From contig NZ_QWDM01000003.1 of the NCBI RefSeq assembly GCF_003996965.1, positions 372,001-436,000 of the forward strand: DNA of 64,000 bases. The letters are read 5' to 3'. The position numbers and the translations under genes were made by a program. The DNA comes from Flavobacterium cupreum. GTDB lineage: Bacteria > Bacteroidota > Bacteroidia > Flavobacteriales > Flavobacteriaceae. The notes below the pieces were generated by a model. That model had not been told where the DNA came from. It did not search any database and was given only the letters and a program-made list of their open reading frames with translations. Below are positions 45,562 to 54,514 of this stretch, in pieces. Positions within the stretch are counted from its first letter, which is position 1, and each line of letters opens with the position of its first letter.

Positions 45562-46281
45562 CTATCCTATTTTTATGAGGCAATATTTAAAGGTTGTTTT
45601 CTCAATTACTGAAAAATCTTTCCAAGTTATTTCATAATCTTTTAGTAAGTCCAATTTATAAAAATTTTCTTTACTGCATGTCCAATGTTCTTTTGACTTA
45701 ATGTTACACCAAACTTTATTTTCATTAAATATGAATCTACTTTTATCAAGTTTGCTATAATTCCAACTTAAATCAGAACGATTAAGAATTACGCCATTAT
45801 GGAATGAAAAATGTTTGTCAATATTGTCTTTTTTAAAAACATTTTTTTCAAAATATGCATTATCATTAGTTAGAATTAAAACATAACCATATTTATAATT
45901 CAAATTACTTGATTTATAATTTTCAATTCTATAAATATCTTTTCTAAAGCTATATCTTCCTGCGTCTTGTGCGCCATGTTCCGCTAAAATGTAATTTTCG
46001 TTATTATGAAGAATATTTGCTTTTCTTGTTTTGTATTTTAATTCAATTGGATAAGAATCTCCACTAGTATCCATTACTATTATATCTATTGGAGCACGAA
46101 CAGCTATTCCTTTCCCATTTCGATTAATCATTTCTAGTTGTACAGGTCTTTCAAGACGAATTTCAAATTCGGGATTATTTTTTTTGATATTAAAAGCTAA
46201 AGCTAATTTTAAATCATCTTCAGAATGAAATATTGGTCTTTGATTTTGCAGTTCGATAATTGATTTTTCAAAAAAATCCAT
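45562..46281 (-). CDS. PD-(D/E)xK nuclease-like protein, 239 aa
   Basis: A protein whose first half fits a PD-(D/E)xK fold: an N-terminal helix (SEDDLKLALAFNIKKN), an acidic strand ending in APIDIIVMD, and the strand SYPIELKYKT (ExK). The following segment NYILAEHGAQDAGRYSFRKD is typical of small restriction-like nucleases or their relatives. The C-terminus is unassigned. It is the first gene of the cassette-like row. Confidence 0.6.
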   Translation of the reverse strand: MDFFEKSIIELQNQRPIFHSEDDLKLALAFNIKKNNPEFEIRLERPVQLEMINRNGKGIAVRAPIDIIVMDTSGDSYPIELKYKTRKANILHNNENYILAEHGAQDAGRYSFRKDIYRIENYKSSNLNYKYGYVLILTNDNAYFEKNVFKKDNIDKHFSFHNGVILNRSDLSWNYSKLDKSRFIFNENKVWCNIKSKEHWTCSKENFYKLDLLKDYEITWKDFSVIEKTTFKYCLIKIG

Positions 46282-46765
46282 AGTTATATTTTATGTCAGT
46301 TTCCGTTTTTTTTTGCGATGACGCACAAATTGTATATAGTCGAAACAAACATTCTTTTACACACACACACACACATTTTTGGGTAGATTGGCGAAGGTTG
46401 TTTCGCTTTTATCTATCTCAAATATAAATTATTTATTTTACAAATCATCAAATGGAGTTTTTATTTATTGAATACTTTTCTTACTTACATCAGCATATAT
46501 TTAGATTGTGGACTTTAAGAACTAAGTACCATTTGTTAATAAATAAAAGTTGTCTTTAGTAGTCGTAATGAATCTTGCACGAAGTGTTTTGTAATGTATT
46601 GGCCAAATAATGTTACAAGTAGCTAAATCAGCTTAGTTCCTCTGTAAATGACAAAACTTATTAGAACAAATACTTTTTTTTAAAATATAAAAAATCTATT
46701 GTTTGAAGGAAAGATTGCTTATTCGGATTGAAAACTGACGATAAATTTATATTTATACATTGCCT
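46282..46765. other. Intergenic region with a short AC repeat
   Basis: About 480 bases between the cassette-like row and mobC. It holds a run of AC dinucleotides near 46359-46375 and no convincing gene, repeat or RNA that I can support. Confidence 0.55.
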
Positions 46766-48772
46766 TTAGGCTTCTCTTTTTGGTAATAAATGCTGTAGAT
46801 TTGGATCGTTCTTGATGCGCTCCATTTCATCGGACACTATCCCGATAATATCCTGTTTGATTTGTTTGTAGTTGGCCTCAATTTCAGCTTTCATCGTATC
46901 TTCTCCCTGATCATTTACAAATGAAAGTATTTCTGGGATTTTCTGGTAGGTTTTAGTTTCAGCAGCCACTTTCTCATTATCGACCACAATCTCTGCATGA
47001 AAGATCTTTTGTTCGATACGCTCCTCAAAATTATCGGAAACGGCTCCCACAAACATTCCCTGTGTCAGGGTAGATATTTTGGAGGCCGGTATGAGACTTT
47101 CCAGTTGTGTGGAAATGGAAGTTGATTTATCATTGCGATTGATAGTCATACTCTGGCGCTGCTGCAATATTTTACCAAAACGTTCCGAAAGGCTTTTTGC
47201 CGTTTCTCCCACTACCTGTCCGCTGAAAATATTACCTACCGTATTTTGAATTACCTTACTTTCTTTATCCCCATAATCGCGGGTCAATTGTGAATAATCC
47301 TGAAACCCTAAACATACAGCTACTTTGTTGCTTCGTGCTGTCGCAATAAGATTGTCCAGTCCCCTGAAGTAAATAGTAGGCAGCTCGTCTATGATTACCG
47401 AACTTTTAAGCTGTCCTTTTTTATTGATGAGTTTGACAATACGTGAATTATATAATCCCAAAGCTGCCGAATAAATGTTTTGTCTGTCGGGATTATTACC
47501 TACGCAAAGGATTTTAGGTTCGTTAGGATTATTGATGTCCAGTGAAAAATCATCACCGGTCATTACCCAGTAAAGACTTGGGGAGATCATACGGGACAAT
47601 GGTATTTTTGCTGATGCGATCTGACCTTGCAATTGGTCTTGTGCACCTCCCTGCCAGGCATCCATAAACGGCGATAAATAATTCTCCAGTTCGGAATATG
47701 TCGTCAAAATGGTAAATACATCGGCATACTTTTTATTTAATAATTCAATTGCGTGAGGGAAAGTGCAGTATTTCCCGTTATCATAAATCTTTAAAAACCA
47801 GATGATGGCAGCCAAAAGGATAATCGGGCTTTCCACAAAAAAATCACCCTGCTTCTGTATCCAGGAACGGTTCAGGTTGAGCATGATGGTATAAGCAGAT
47901 TCATAAGCATCGGATATGTCAGTCATAAAATCAGGATTGATCGGATTGCAACGGTGGCTTTTTCGCGGATCGTCAAAATTGATCACGTAAAATTTGGGCT
48001 TTACTTTGTACTTATCCGTATGCTTCAATAAATGATTATAGGCAATTGTAGAGAGATCATCGAACTTAAAATCGTAGATGTACATGGAAAAACCTTTCTC
48101 AATCTGTTGTTTGATATAATTGTTTACGATGGCATAGGATTTACCTGAACCCGGAGTACCTAAAACAATGGTTGCACGAAACGGATTTACAATATTAATC
48201 CAGCCGTTGTGCTGTTTTTTATGGTACCAGAATTTAGTTGGCAGATTGACAGAATACTCATTTTGCATTAGCTCGGTTTCTTGCATGAAACTTTCATTCT
48301 CGGTATTAAATACATCATCCATAAGGCTGTTTTTGAGCAGCCTGCTCATCCATACACCTGCCATCAGCAGGGCAATATATCCCAAACTCAGGGTGAACAT
48401 ATATAAAAATGCTGCCATTTCAACAGGAAGACTGAGTAATGGGGTATTGAGAAAGAAAAAAACAAAGCCTATTGTGAGCGCTGTATAGATTTTGCCCCAG
48501 GTAATCTTTTCGTTTTTCACTCCCTTACTGCCCAGACAGCTTAACGCCAGAAGAACTAAAGCAAATAGTTTCGTATACAGCGTATGTGAAAACAGTCCTG
48601 CAGTCCGCTGAAAGTTCCCCAGTATTTTATCAATAATAGATAATGTCCACCCTTCTTCTTTGAAAAACCCGTAACAAAACCAATAACAGTGCATCAGTAC
48701 TAATAAAATACTGACTCCTCTCATAAACTCCATAATCTTGGCTAATCCCCTTAAGTCATCTTCTCCCTGCAT
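46766..48772 (-). CDS. mobC: Conjugation coupling protein, TraG/VirD4 type
   Basis: A 668-aa inner-membrane ATPase. The N-terminal 170 residues carry about four membrane helices (VSILLVLMHCYWFCYGFF and others). The motor domain has Walker A GTPGSGKSYAIV and Walker B SSVIIDELPTIYF. This protein hands the relaxase-bound strand to the type IV secretion channel. In CTnDOT-type elements it is called MobC. It begins 15 bases after mobB on the same strand. Confidence 0.92.
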   Translation of the reverse strand: MQGEDDLRGLAKIMEFMRGVSILLVLMHCYWFCYGFFKEEGWTLSIIDKILGNFQRTAGLFSHTLYTKLFALVLLALSCLGSKGVKNEKITWGKIYTALTIGFVFFFLNTPLLSLPVEMAAFLYMFTLSLGYIALLMAGVWMSRLLKNSLMDDVFNTENESFMQETELMQNEYSVNLPTKFWYHKKQHNGWINIVNPFRATIVLGTPGSGKSYAIVNNYIKQQIEKGFSMYIYDFKFDDLSTIAYNHLLKHTDKYKVKPKFYVINFDDPRKSHRCNPINPDFMTDISDAYESAYTIMLNLNRSWIQKQGDFFVESPIILLAAIIWFLKIYDNGKYCTFPHAIELLNKKYADVFTILTTYSELENYLSPFMDAWQGGAQDQLQGQIASAKIPLSRMISPSLYWVMTGDDFSLDINNPNEPKILCVGNNPDRQNIYSAALGLYNSRIVKLINKKGQLKSSVIIDELPTIYFRGLDNLIATARSNKVAVCLGFQDYSQLTRDYGDKESKVIQNTVGNIFSGQVVGETAKSLSERFGKILQQRQSMTINRNDKSTSISTQLESLIPASKISTLTQGMFVGAVSDNFEERIEQKIFHAEIVVDNEKVAAETKTYQKIPEILSFVNDQGEDTMKAEIEANYKQIKQDIIGIVSDEMERIKNDPNLQHLLPKREA

Positions 48773-48787
48773 AGCTGTTATTTTTAA

Positions 48788-50092
48788 TTATTTATTATTG
48801 TTTCTTCGCTTTTTCTTTTTCCTTAGACGATCTGCAAAGGCTTGTTCCTCAAAATCTTCTCCCTGAGCCTCAGGCAATAATCCGCCTAAACCTTCTATAG
48901 TACTATGACTGTCAACAGCATATGCAGGACTTTCATAATGTAGAAAATCAAACAAATCGTGAACTTTGTCCGTTGGTAAGCTTTCGGATATTGCTGCTTG
49001 GGTGGAAATTGTTTGTGGTTCTTCTGCATTTATGATTTCCGGTTTTTGTCCCTCGTTCCACCAATGGTTAAATACATTGGCTAAAAATTCTTTTCCTAAA
49101 CGCGAACCATTCCATACTGATTTAGAATTGTGGTCAATGAATGTAATGCCATAAATGCGGCCTGTTTCATTTCGGCGGACAACAACATTAATTCCTTTCT
49201 CAGCCAATTGCTTTTTAAAGTCTGGTTCGTCAGTGGCACATTGCAGGGGCGTTTCAATTGCTTTTCTAATTGTAATTCCCGCATCACTTTTTTTAAGAGA
49301 CGCTGCGGAAACTGTAAAATGATTTAGCAGCTCGATATAACCTGCACTTTTTCCAAAAAGAGAGGCTTTAAAAGGGGTGCTTGTTTTTTCTCCGTTTTCA
49401 TTCAGGACAAAATAGACCAGCCCTTGTTTGGGCTTTCCATGTAACTCTCCTCTGACTTCTTCTGCTGTAATATTAAACAGCGATAACAAAGCATTATATT
49501 CCCCTAAACTTTGGAACTGATAGGATTTGGGCAGGTACCGTATCACTGAAGCGATCTGTACTTTAAGATCATTGCTCTTGTAATTCACTGGGCGAAATGC
49601 CCTCTGGTTCTGTTTGGGATCTTTCTCAGCAGCGCAGGCTAATTGGTGTTTTTGTTCCAGCTCCCGGCATATATCCATCGAGCGTCTACGCTCATAACTG
49701 TCGGAAATTTTCCGGCCTTCTTCATCTATACAGACCGATACAATATGAATGTGGGTGCGTTCAATGTCGGTATGTTTGAACACTACATAAGGCTGCTGGC
49801 CGTATCCCATTTTTCCCATATACTCCTGCGTAATAGCATTAAATTTTTCATCACTGACATTATCCTTTGGGTCCGGATTCAGAGAAATATGCAGAACCGT
49901 TTTCTCCGTTTTACGATTCGCCAGCAAATAAGGTTCAAAAGAACGCAGTAGCTGGGCAACAGAATATTGACCATCAGGAGTTTCCAGCATCTTATTGGTA
50001 AAGAGAATCTCCGCATTTTCCTTCTCGACTTTGAGTTGATTATAGGAAAGTACACCGGTCAAATTTTGTCCTCTGCCAATTTTAGCTACCAT
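48788..50092 (-). CDS. mobB: Relaxase MobB
   Basis: A 434-aa relaxase/mobilization nuclease. The start at 50092 (MVAKIGRGQNLTGVLSYNQL) is preferred; a start at 50125 adds 11 residues that overlap mobA. The HxH metal site is in ERTHIHIVSV; the following DEEGRKISDSYERRRS is also typical of the family. It nicks oriT and stays bound to the 5' end of the transferred strand. It is coupled to mobA, whose TGA lies one base before its ATG. Confidence 0.92.
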   Translation of the reverse strand: MVAKIGRGQNLTGVLSYNQLKVEKENAEILFTNKMLETPDGQYSVAQLLRSFEPYLLANRKTEKTVLHISLNPDPKDNVSDEKFNAITQEYMGKMGYGQQPYVVFKHTDIERTHIHIVSVCIDEEGRKISDSYERRRSMDICRELEQKHQLACAAEKDPKQNQRAFRPVNYKSNDLKVQIASVIRYLPKSYQFQSLGEYNALLSLFNITAEEVRGELHGKPKQGLVYFVLNENGEKTSTPFKASLFGKSAGYIELLNHFTVSAASLKKSDAGITIRKAIETPLQCATDEPDFKKQLAEKGINVVVRRNETGRIYGITFIDHNSKSVWNGSRLGKEFLANVFNHWWNEGQKPEIINAEEPQTISTQAAISESLPTDKVHDLFDFLHYESPAYAVDSHSTIEGLGGLLPEAQGEDFEEQAFADRLRKKKKRRNNNK

Positions 50093-50093
50093 A

Positions 50094-50531
50094 TCACTTG
50101 TTGTTTTTACTGTATTTTGCTTCAAATTCCCCTGTTAGCTGTATGATTTTTTGACACAATACTGCCATTTCTGCGGTATGCTTTTCGAGCTTATAGAGAT
50201 AAGCGGCGGCTTTTTTCTCGGAGAAATTGCGATAAAGCAGCTTTACGATTTGATTGTAATTCACTCCAACGCTCCGGAATTGCCCGTAAAAAGTGGTTAA
50301 TCGCATATAATAATCCATTGTGGCTTTGTCTACTTTTACGGTCTTAATGGTCTTCTGAAAGATACAGGCAGTGATAAAATGGGCCATTACTTTCATTTGT
50401 GACTGCTCAAAAAGAGAAAGGAAACGGGCGTTTTCTTCCGCATTTAAGGATATGGAATAACGAAATACAGCGGGATCCGTTTTAGGATTGCGTCCAGATT
50501 TCTTTTGTGGTCTGTTAGTATTTTCGGTCAT
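50094..50531 (-). CDS. mobA: Mobilization protein MobA (relaxosome accessory)
   Basis: A 145-aa basic protein, start at 50531 (MTENTNRPQKKSGRNPKTDP). It has a ribbon-helix-helix-like N-terminus (FRYSISLNAEENARFLSLFE) and a MobC-like segment (FRSVGVNYNQIVKLLYR). It binds oriT with the relaxase. Its reading frame ends 1 base before the mobB start. A longer frame to 50561 is possible but less likely. Confidence 0.88.
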   Translation of the reverse strand: MTENTNRPQKKSGRNPKTDPAVFRYSISLNAEENARFLSLFEQSQMKVMAHFITACIFQKTIKTVKVDKATMDYYMRLTTFYGQFRSVGVNYNQIVKLLYRNFSEKKAAAYLYKLEKHTAEMAVLCQKIIQLTGEFEAKYSKNNK

Positions 50532-50584
50532 AAAAAATCCATTTATAATTTTATAAAACATCGACTTTGGAGAATGTTTTCCAG

Positions 50585-50649
50585 CCCCCGGCGGGGCAAG
50601 TTGTTTTGAGCGGCGGAATTCATTTCCAGCAGCTCAAAACACAACTTGC
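50585..50649. other. Probable origin of transfer (oriT)
   Basis: Directly upstream of mobA there is a long inverted repeat: GCAAGTTGTTTTGAGC (50596-50611) and GCTCAAAACACAACTTGC (50632-50649), matching over 16 positions with two extra bases in the second arm. A GC-rich palindrome CCCCGGCGGGG lies at its left edge. Position beside mobAB and structure fit an oriT; the nick site was not identified. Confidence 0.7.
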
Positions 50650-51263
50650 TCCTTTCTGGTGAAAGGAAAATCCGCTCTTACAGGCGGATTAATGTTAGCA
50701 GGGAAAAACGGCTTTTGGCCGTTTACTTTCTTACCCGATATATCATCTTGTTTTTGCATCAGGCGTTTAATAAAAATTATTTTACAAAGTAAAACACTCT
50801 TTAACAGAGTAATGCAGTGTGCTGCAATGCCAAAAACTGCCTTTGGATGCCAAGCAATACCGTAGTAATAAAAGCACATAGATATCTCTATTCCTTTGTA
50901 TAAGAAAGTAGATGCATGGAGTTTTAAAATCACCTCTGTATCTATCTACAGAGTAATGTAGATACCGAAATTGGAATATAGATAAGCTGCTAATTGTCTA
51001 TAAGAGTATAAGGAAAAGTAGTCCGCTGATTACCCACTTAAACATTGGGCTATATGTACGCAGATGTAATTGAAACAGTATCTCACTATGCGCACTGCTA
51101 TCTGAAACGGTAGTACTATACCCAGATAGTTTACTAGGATAATACAAATGTAATCAGGTACGCAGGCCAAGACAAAATTACTTGTGTACTGTAAAAGACA
51201 TACAATTAACTGTCTGATTATCTACACAGATAAATAAGTACAAATAATTAAAAACAGTAAGAA
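50650..51263. other. Promoter region ahead of the tra operon
   Basis: About 610 bases between oriT and traA without a convincing gene. It contains TATCTAC and GTAGATA (50943-50949 and 50958-50964) as an inverted repeat, and several further short repeats with CAGAGTAATG. It probably holds the promoters of the divergent mob and tra operons. Confidence 0.55.
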
Positions 51264-52031
51264 ATGAAAACAGAAAACAAACCCGTATTTATTGCCTTTT
51301 CTTCCCAAAAGGGGGGTGTGGGCAAAAGTACTTTCACGGCACTTGCAGCCAGTACGCTTCATTATCGTTTGGGTTACAATGTTGTAGTATTCGATGCCGA
51401 TTTCCCACAGCTCAGCTTAATGAAAATGAAGACCCGTGACCTGGCGATGGTTATGGAAAATGAGGTTTTAAAAAGGATGGCATACACACAGTTTACCACG
51501 ATCAACAAAAAAGCCTATCCAATCATTCAGCATAAAGCGGAAGGTGTTTTGGAGGCAGCAAATGATTTTTTAGAATCCTCAACAGTTCCAATAGACGTTA
51601 TCTTTTTTGATCTTCCCGGAACGGTAAATACACCAGGGATTTTGAAAGCATTGGCAGGGATGCATCACATTTTCACCCCCATTACTGCTGATCGTGTAGT
51701 GATGGAAAGCACCCTTGTTTTTACACAATTGATGCGCGATGTCATTATGAAAAAAGGAGAAACGTCCATTAAAAGTATCAACCTGTTCTGGAACCAGGTA
51801 GATGGCCGGGAACGCTCCCCTTTATATGGCATCTATAACAAACTTATCAATGATTTGGGATTTAGCCTTATGCAGTGCAGCATCATGAACAGCACACGCT
51901 TCCGAAAAGAAAGCGAACTCGATACAAAGTCTGTTTTCCGCTCCACTTTAATGCCTCCGGACAAATACTTGATGAAGGCTTGCCGGTTAGACCAGTTCAT
52001 GGCAGAATTTTTAAAGATTGTTCAATTATAA
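51264..52031 (+). CDS. traA: ParA-like ATPase TraA
   Basis: A 255-aa ParA/MinD-type ATPase. The deviant Walker A motif SSQKGGVGKSTFTALAAS opens the protein, with the acidic VVFDADFPQ segment and IFFDLPGT strand. TraA is the first gene of the CTnDOT-type transfer operon and is thought to position DNA or the transfer apparatus. The next gene starts 4 bases after its stop. Confidence 0.9.
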   Translation: MKTENKPVFIAFSSQKGGVGKSTFTALAASTLHYRLGYNVVVFDADFPQLSLMKMKTRDLAMVMENEVLKRMAYTQFTTINKKAYPIIQHKAEGVLEAANDFLESSTVPIDVIFFDLPGTVNTPGILKALAGMHHIFTPITADRVVMESTLVFTQLMRDVIMKKGETSIKSINLFWNQVDGRERSPLYGIYNKLINDLGFSLMQCSIMNSTRFRKESELDTKSVFRSTLMPPDKYLMKACRLDQFMAEFLKIVQL

Positions 52032-52035
52032 AGCT

Positions 52036-52452
52036 ATGGAAAAAGATAATAAGAAAAAAATCACTCCTAACATCGACGAAGCGTTGATGATGGATATAAT
52101 GGCGGATGGCGTTAAAAAGGAAGGGCTAATACCTCCGGTTGAAGAACACAAACCTTCATCAGAACCGGTACAGGAGAAGCCTTTAACAAAGGAACGCATA
52201 AGAATTAAAAGAGGAACTGATACGGACTATGAATCCATTTTTTTCAAGAAAACTGATACCAATGCCCGAGATGGCAAAACGGTGTACATCCAGCCTGATT
52301 TTCATGAAAAATTATCCCGGATCGTTCAGGTTATCGGTGAGGATAAGCTGGCGATCTATGCCTATCTAAACAATGTACTGGAATATCATTTTCAAGAATT
52401 CGGAGAACAGATCACCAAAAGTTTTAACGAGAAATACAAACCTATTTTATAA
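52036..52452 (+). CDS. traB: DUF3408 protein (TraB-like)
   Basis: A 138-aa basic protein; start at 52036 (MEKDNKKKITPN). The C-terminal 60 residues carry the DUF3408 signature (KTVYIQPDFHEKLSRIVQ, EYHFQEFGEQITKSFNEKY). The fold is probably ribbon-helix-helix-like, so DNA binding is possible. It is followed by a second, shorter DUF3408 gene. The symbol follows gene order in CTnDOT-type elements and is tentative. Confidence 0.8.
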   Translation: MEKDNKKKITPNIDEALMMDIMADGVKKEGLIPPVEEHKPSSEPVQEKPLTKERIRIKRGTDTDYESIFFKKTDTNARDGKTVYIQPDFHEKLSRIVQVIGEDKLAIYAYLNNVLEYHFQEFGEQITKSFNEKYKPIL

Positions 52453-52459
52453 TGTAACC

Positions 52460-52726
52460 ATGAAGATAAAAATTAAAACTCACAAGAACCGTAAAGAACA
52501 ATTTAAAAAATTGTTTATGGTCAATCGCTTTTCCTCAGGACGAAGCGGAAAAGTAGTATACCTACGCCCCGAGTACCATGAACGTCTGCTGCGCATTGTG
52601 CAATTATCGAGAGAAGAAAAAACTACGCTCTATTCCTACATTGACAATATTATGGAACATCACTTCAGGGAATTTGGCCAGGACATCACGGATTATTTTA
52701 ATGAACGCAACAAACCAATTCTTTAG
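52460..52726 (+). CDS. Second DUF3408 protein
   Basis: An 89-aa protein; start at 52460 (MKIKIKTHKNRKEQ). It resembles the C-terminal half of its upstream neighbour (KVVYLRPEYHERLLRIVQL, EHHFREFGQDITDYFNER), so the pair arose by tandem duplication. It starts 7 bases after the first gene and ends 2 bases before traD, so the genes are tightly coupled. Confidence 0.82.
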   Translation: MKIKIKTHKNRKEQFKKLFMVNRFSSGRSGKVVYLRPEYHERLLRIVQLSREEKTTLYSYIDNIMEHHFREFGQDITDYFNERNKPIL

Positions 52727-52728
52727 TT

Positions 52729-53364
52729 ATGGAAACAATCATTGTGATATGCCTGCTTATCATTATTACCCTGTTGGTACAGGATAAAATTATTATTAAG
52801 AAAAGGAAGGAGCAAAACCCAACAGAGGAAAAGACAAATCCAAATCTTCCCGAAATTATGGGGCAGCCTAGACCTATGAGAAGCCATTCAGTGCCAAAGA
52901 ATGACACTGAGCACCAGATTCAGGAACTGGAGTTAAATCCTGATAATTTAGACATTGAATACGACGAAAACGAAAACGTCGGTATTCAAATTCCGCAAGA
53001 AGAACTGGACGAAGTATTCAGTAGAATGCCTGATTTTGAGGAAGAGGAAGAAGAATGGAACAGGTATGGGATATCGGCAGGGAATGACGGTTTTGCCCAG
53101 GGGGTTACCTTCGAAGAACTAAGCTCCGTGGCGATGCTGCTCCAAAAAGAAAAATTGGAGCCATCCCAAAAGGAAACAGCGGCCGCCATCGTTCAGAAAA
53201 TACAGGGAACCGAATTATTCAGCCTGCTGGAAAATTCCATGGAAGGTGCTTCCCGAAAGATAGCTACGCTATTGGAGGGAAGCCTTTCTTCTGAAGCTGA
53301 TTCCGGTTCTTCTATTTTGCGGAAAAATGATTTGAGTGATTTTGATATTGGGGAGTTTCTTTAG
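52729..53364 (+). CDS. traD: Conjugal transfer protein TraD
   Basis: A 211-aa protein with one N-terminal membrane helix (IIVICLLIIITLLVQDKII), a charged middle with many Glu (MPDFEEEEEEWNRYGISAG), and a C-terminal part rich in helices (LLENSMEGASRKIATLLEG). It matches the TraD protein of Bacteroidota conjugative transposons. The 3' end of its coding sequence is duplicated in decayed form at 54338-54458. Confidence 0.85.
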   Translation: METIIVICLLIIITLLVQDKIIIKKRKEQNPTEEKTNPNLPEIMGQPRPMRSHSVPKNDTEHQIQELELNPDNLDIEYDENENVGIQIPQEELDEVFSRMPDFEEEEEEWNRYGISAGNDGFAQGVTFEELSSVAMLLQKEKLEPSQKETAAAIVQKIQGTELFSLLENSMEGASRKIATLLEGSLSSEADSGSSILRKNDLSDFDIGEFL

Positions 53365-53398
53365 ACTTCCCTTTGTCATTCTATAAAAAGAAGGAATT

Positions 53399-54253
53399 AT
53401 GGAAAGAGAACTGCCCGAAATTGAAATTGAGGGAACACAATACCTGTTCGACATCGACCAAATGGCTTTGTTTGAAAAAGTAAGACCTGACTACAGAGTA
53501 CTGCTGGAGGATATGAAAGATTGCGGTACACATTATGAATTTGTATATGATAGAAATTCCAAACGTCTTGACGAATCAAAGACGACCTACGGAATAGATG
53601 CATCCGACATAGCAAATGAAATCTTTACAACTGTCAGAATACCCAGAATTTCCGATATGGATCCATTGGGTATATGCAGGAAGTACAATTGCTCGCCTGA
53701 TGCTATCGGCCATATGACCGACTTTGAAATAATGGTGGATCAGAAAGCTTTTGATTTACGTATAAATAAGGGACTGCTGCCCACTATAGAAATTGCAGGG
53801 CATACTTTTTATGTTGATGTACGAATGGACAAGCTAAGACCCAAAGATGATTTCCTTTCACAAGGCATTGTATTTTCCGATATCGAAAGCTACTATGACG
53901 GAGATAAAAGAACCTATACCATTCCATACAACCCAAAAACGCATGAATTCCAGGAGCCTGATTATAACAGTATAAAAGCATATCCAAAGGATTTAATAGC
54001 TGTTGAATTTCCATCTGAAAGATTATTGGACAGGATAGGTTGGAATCGGAAATATGGATTGGATATTAGCCACGGACTGGTAAAGCAAGGATTAAAATTG
54101 CAGTTTACTGCAAAGAATGTTCCGTGGGAAAAAACGTTTCTAGTCGATTTAATTAAAAGCAACCTTAAAACAGAAAAGAGGCTAAAAAAAGCTACCGAAA
54201 AACAACTGTCAATCCAGCCAAAACAAAGTAAACAAAAAGGACGCAAAATGTAA
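53399..54253 (+). CDS. Conjugation-associated protein, 284 aa
   Basis: A protein of unknown function that often stands between traD and traE in flavobacterial ICEs. It is mixed alpha/beta (EIEIEGTQYLFDIDQMALFE, TYTIPYNPKTHEFQEPDY) without membrane segments or known motifs. It ends in KQSKQKGRKM, a basic tail like that of the DUF3945 protein at 13591. It follows traD after 34 bases and is probably co-transcribed. Confidence 0.75.
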   Translation: MERELPEIEIEGTQYLFDIDQMALFEKVRPDYRVLLEDMKDCGTHYEFVYDRNSKRLDESKTTYGIDASDIANEIFTTVRIPRISDMDPLGICRKYNCSPDAIGHMTDFEIMVDQKAFDLRINKGLLPTIEIAGHTFYVDVRMDKLRPKDDFLSQGIVFSDIESYYDGDKRTYTIPYNPKTHEFQEPDYNSIKAYPKDLIAVEFPSERLLDRIGWNRKYGLDISHGLVKQGLKLQFTAKNVPWEKTFLVDLIKSNLKTEKRLKKATEKQLSIQPKQSKQKGRKM

Positions 54254-54337
54254 ATCGAAAAATGCTAAACAGTAAAAGGTTGGTACTTTTCATACTCAAT
54301 TTCCGCTTAAAAACCACAAATAGCTAATATTCAGACC

Positions 54338-54458
54338 GCTAGAAAACTCTATAAAAGCTGAGCTATTGGATGAGAGCCTTTCCTCTGAAATTGATGCCAG
54401 TTCTTCCACTTTGCGGAAAAATGATTTGGGGGAGTTTGACATTGGGGACTTTGTATAG
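54338..54458 (+). pseudogene. Duplicated 3' remnant of traD
   Basis: In frame it reads LENSIKAELLDESLSSEI, then DASSSTLRKNDLGEFDIGDF and a stop. This matches the last 45 residues of TraD (LENSMEGASRKIATLLEGS, LSSEADSGSSILRKNDLS) with a small deletion. There is no start codon or 5' part. It lies 85 bases after the 284-aa gene and 57 bases before the defence pair, so it marks the junction where new DNA entered. Confidence 0.88.
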
Positions 54459-54514
54459 ACTCTTTCCATATCTTGTTAAGGACATTAAATTATTATTTTG
54501 ACTAATAAATATCA

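Noticed and set aside
46359..46375. AC dinucleotide run as a phase-variation tract
   Set aside because: It lies in a gene-free region, about 80 bases from the nearest start, and is short. No promoter spacing or reading frame depends on it as far as I can see.
50634..50933. 99-aa open frame on the minus strand between mobA and traA
   Set aside because: It overlaps the oriT inverted repeat, has no family resemblance, and has an odd composition. It is treated as a chance frame.
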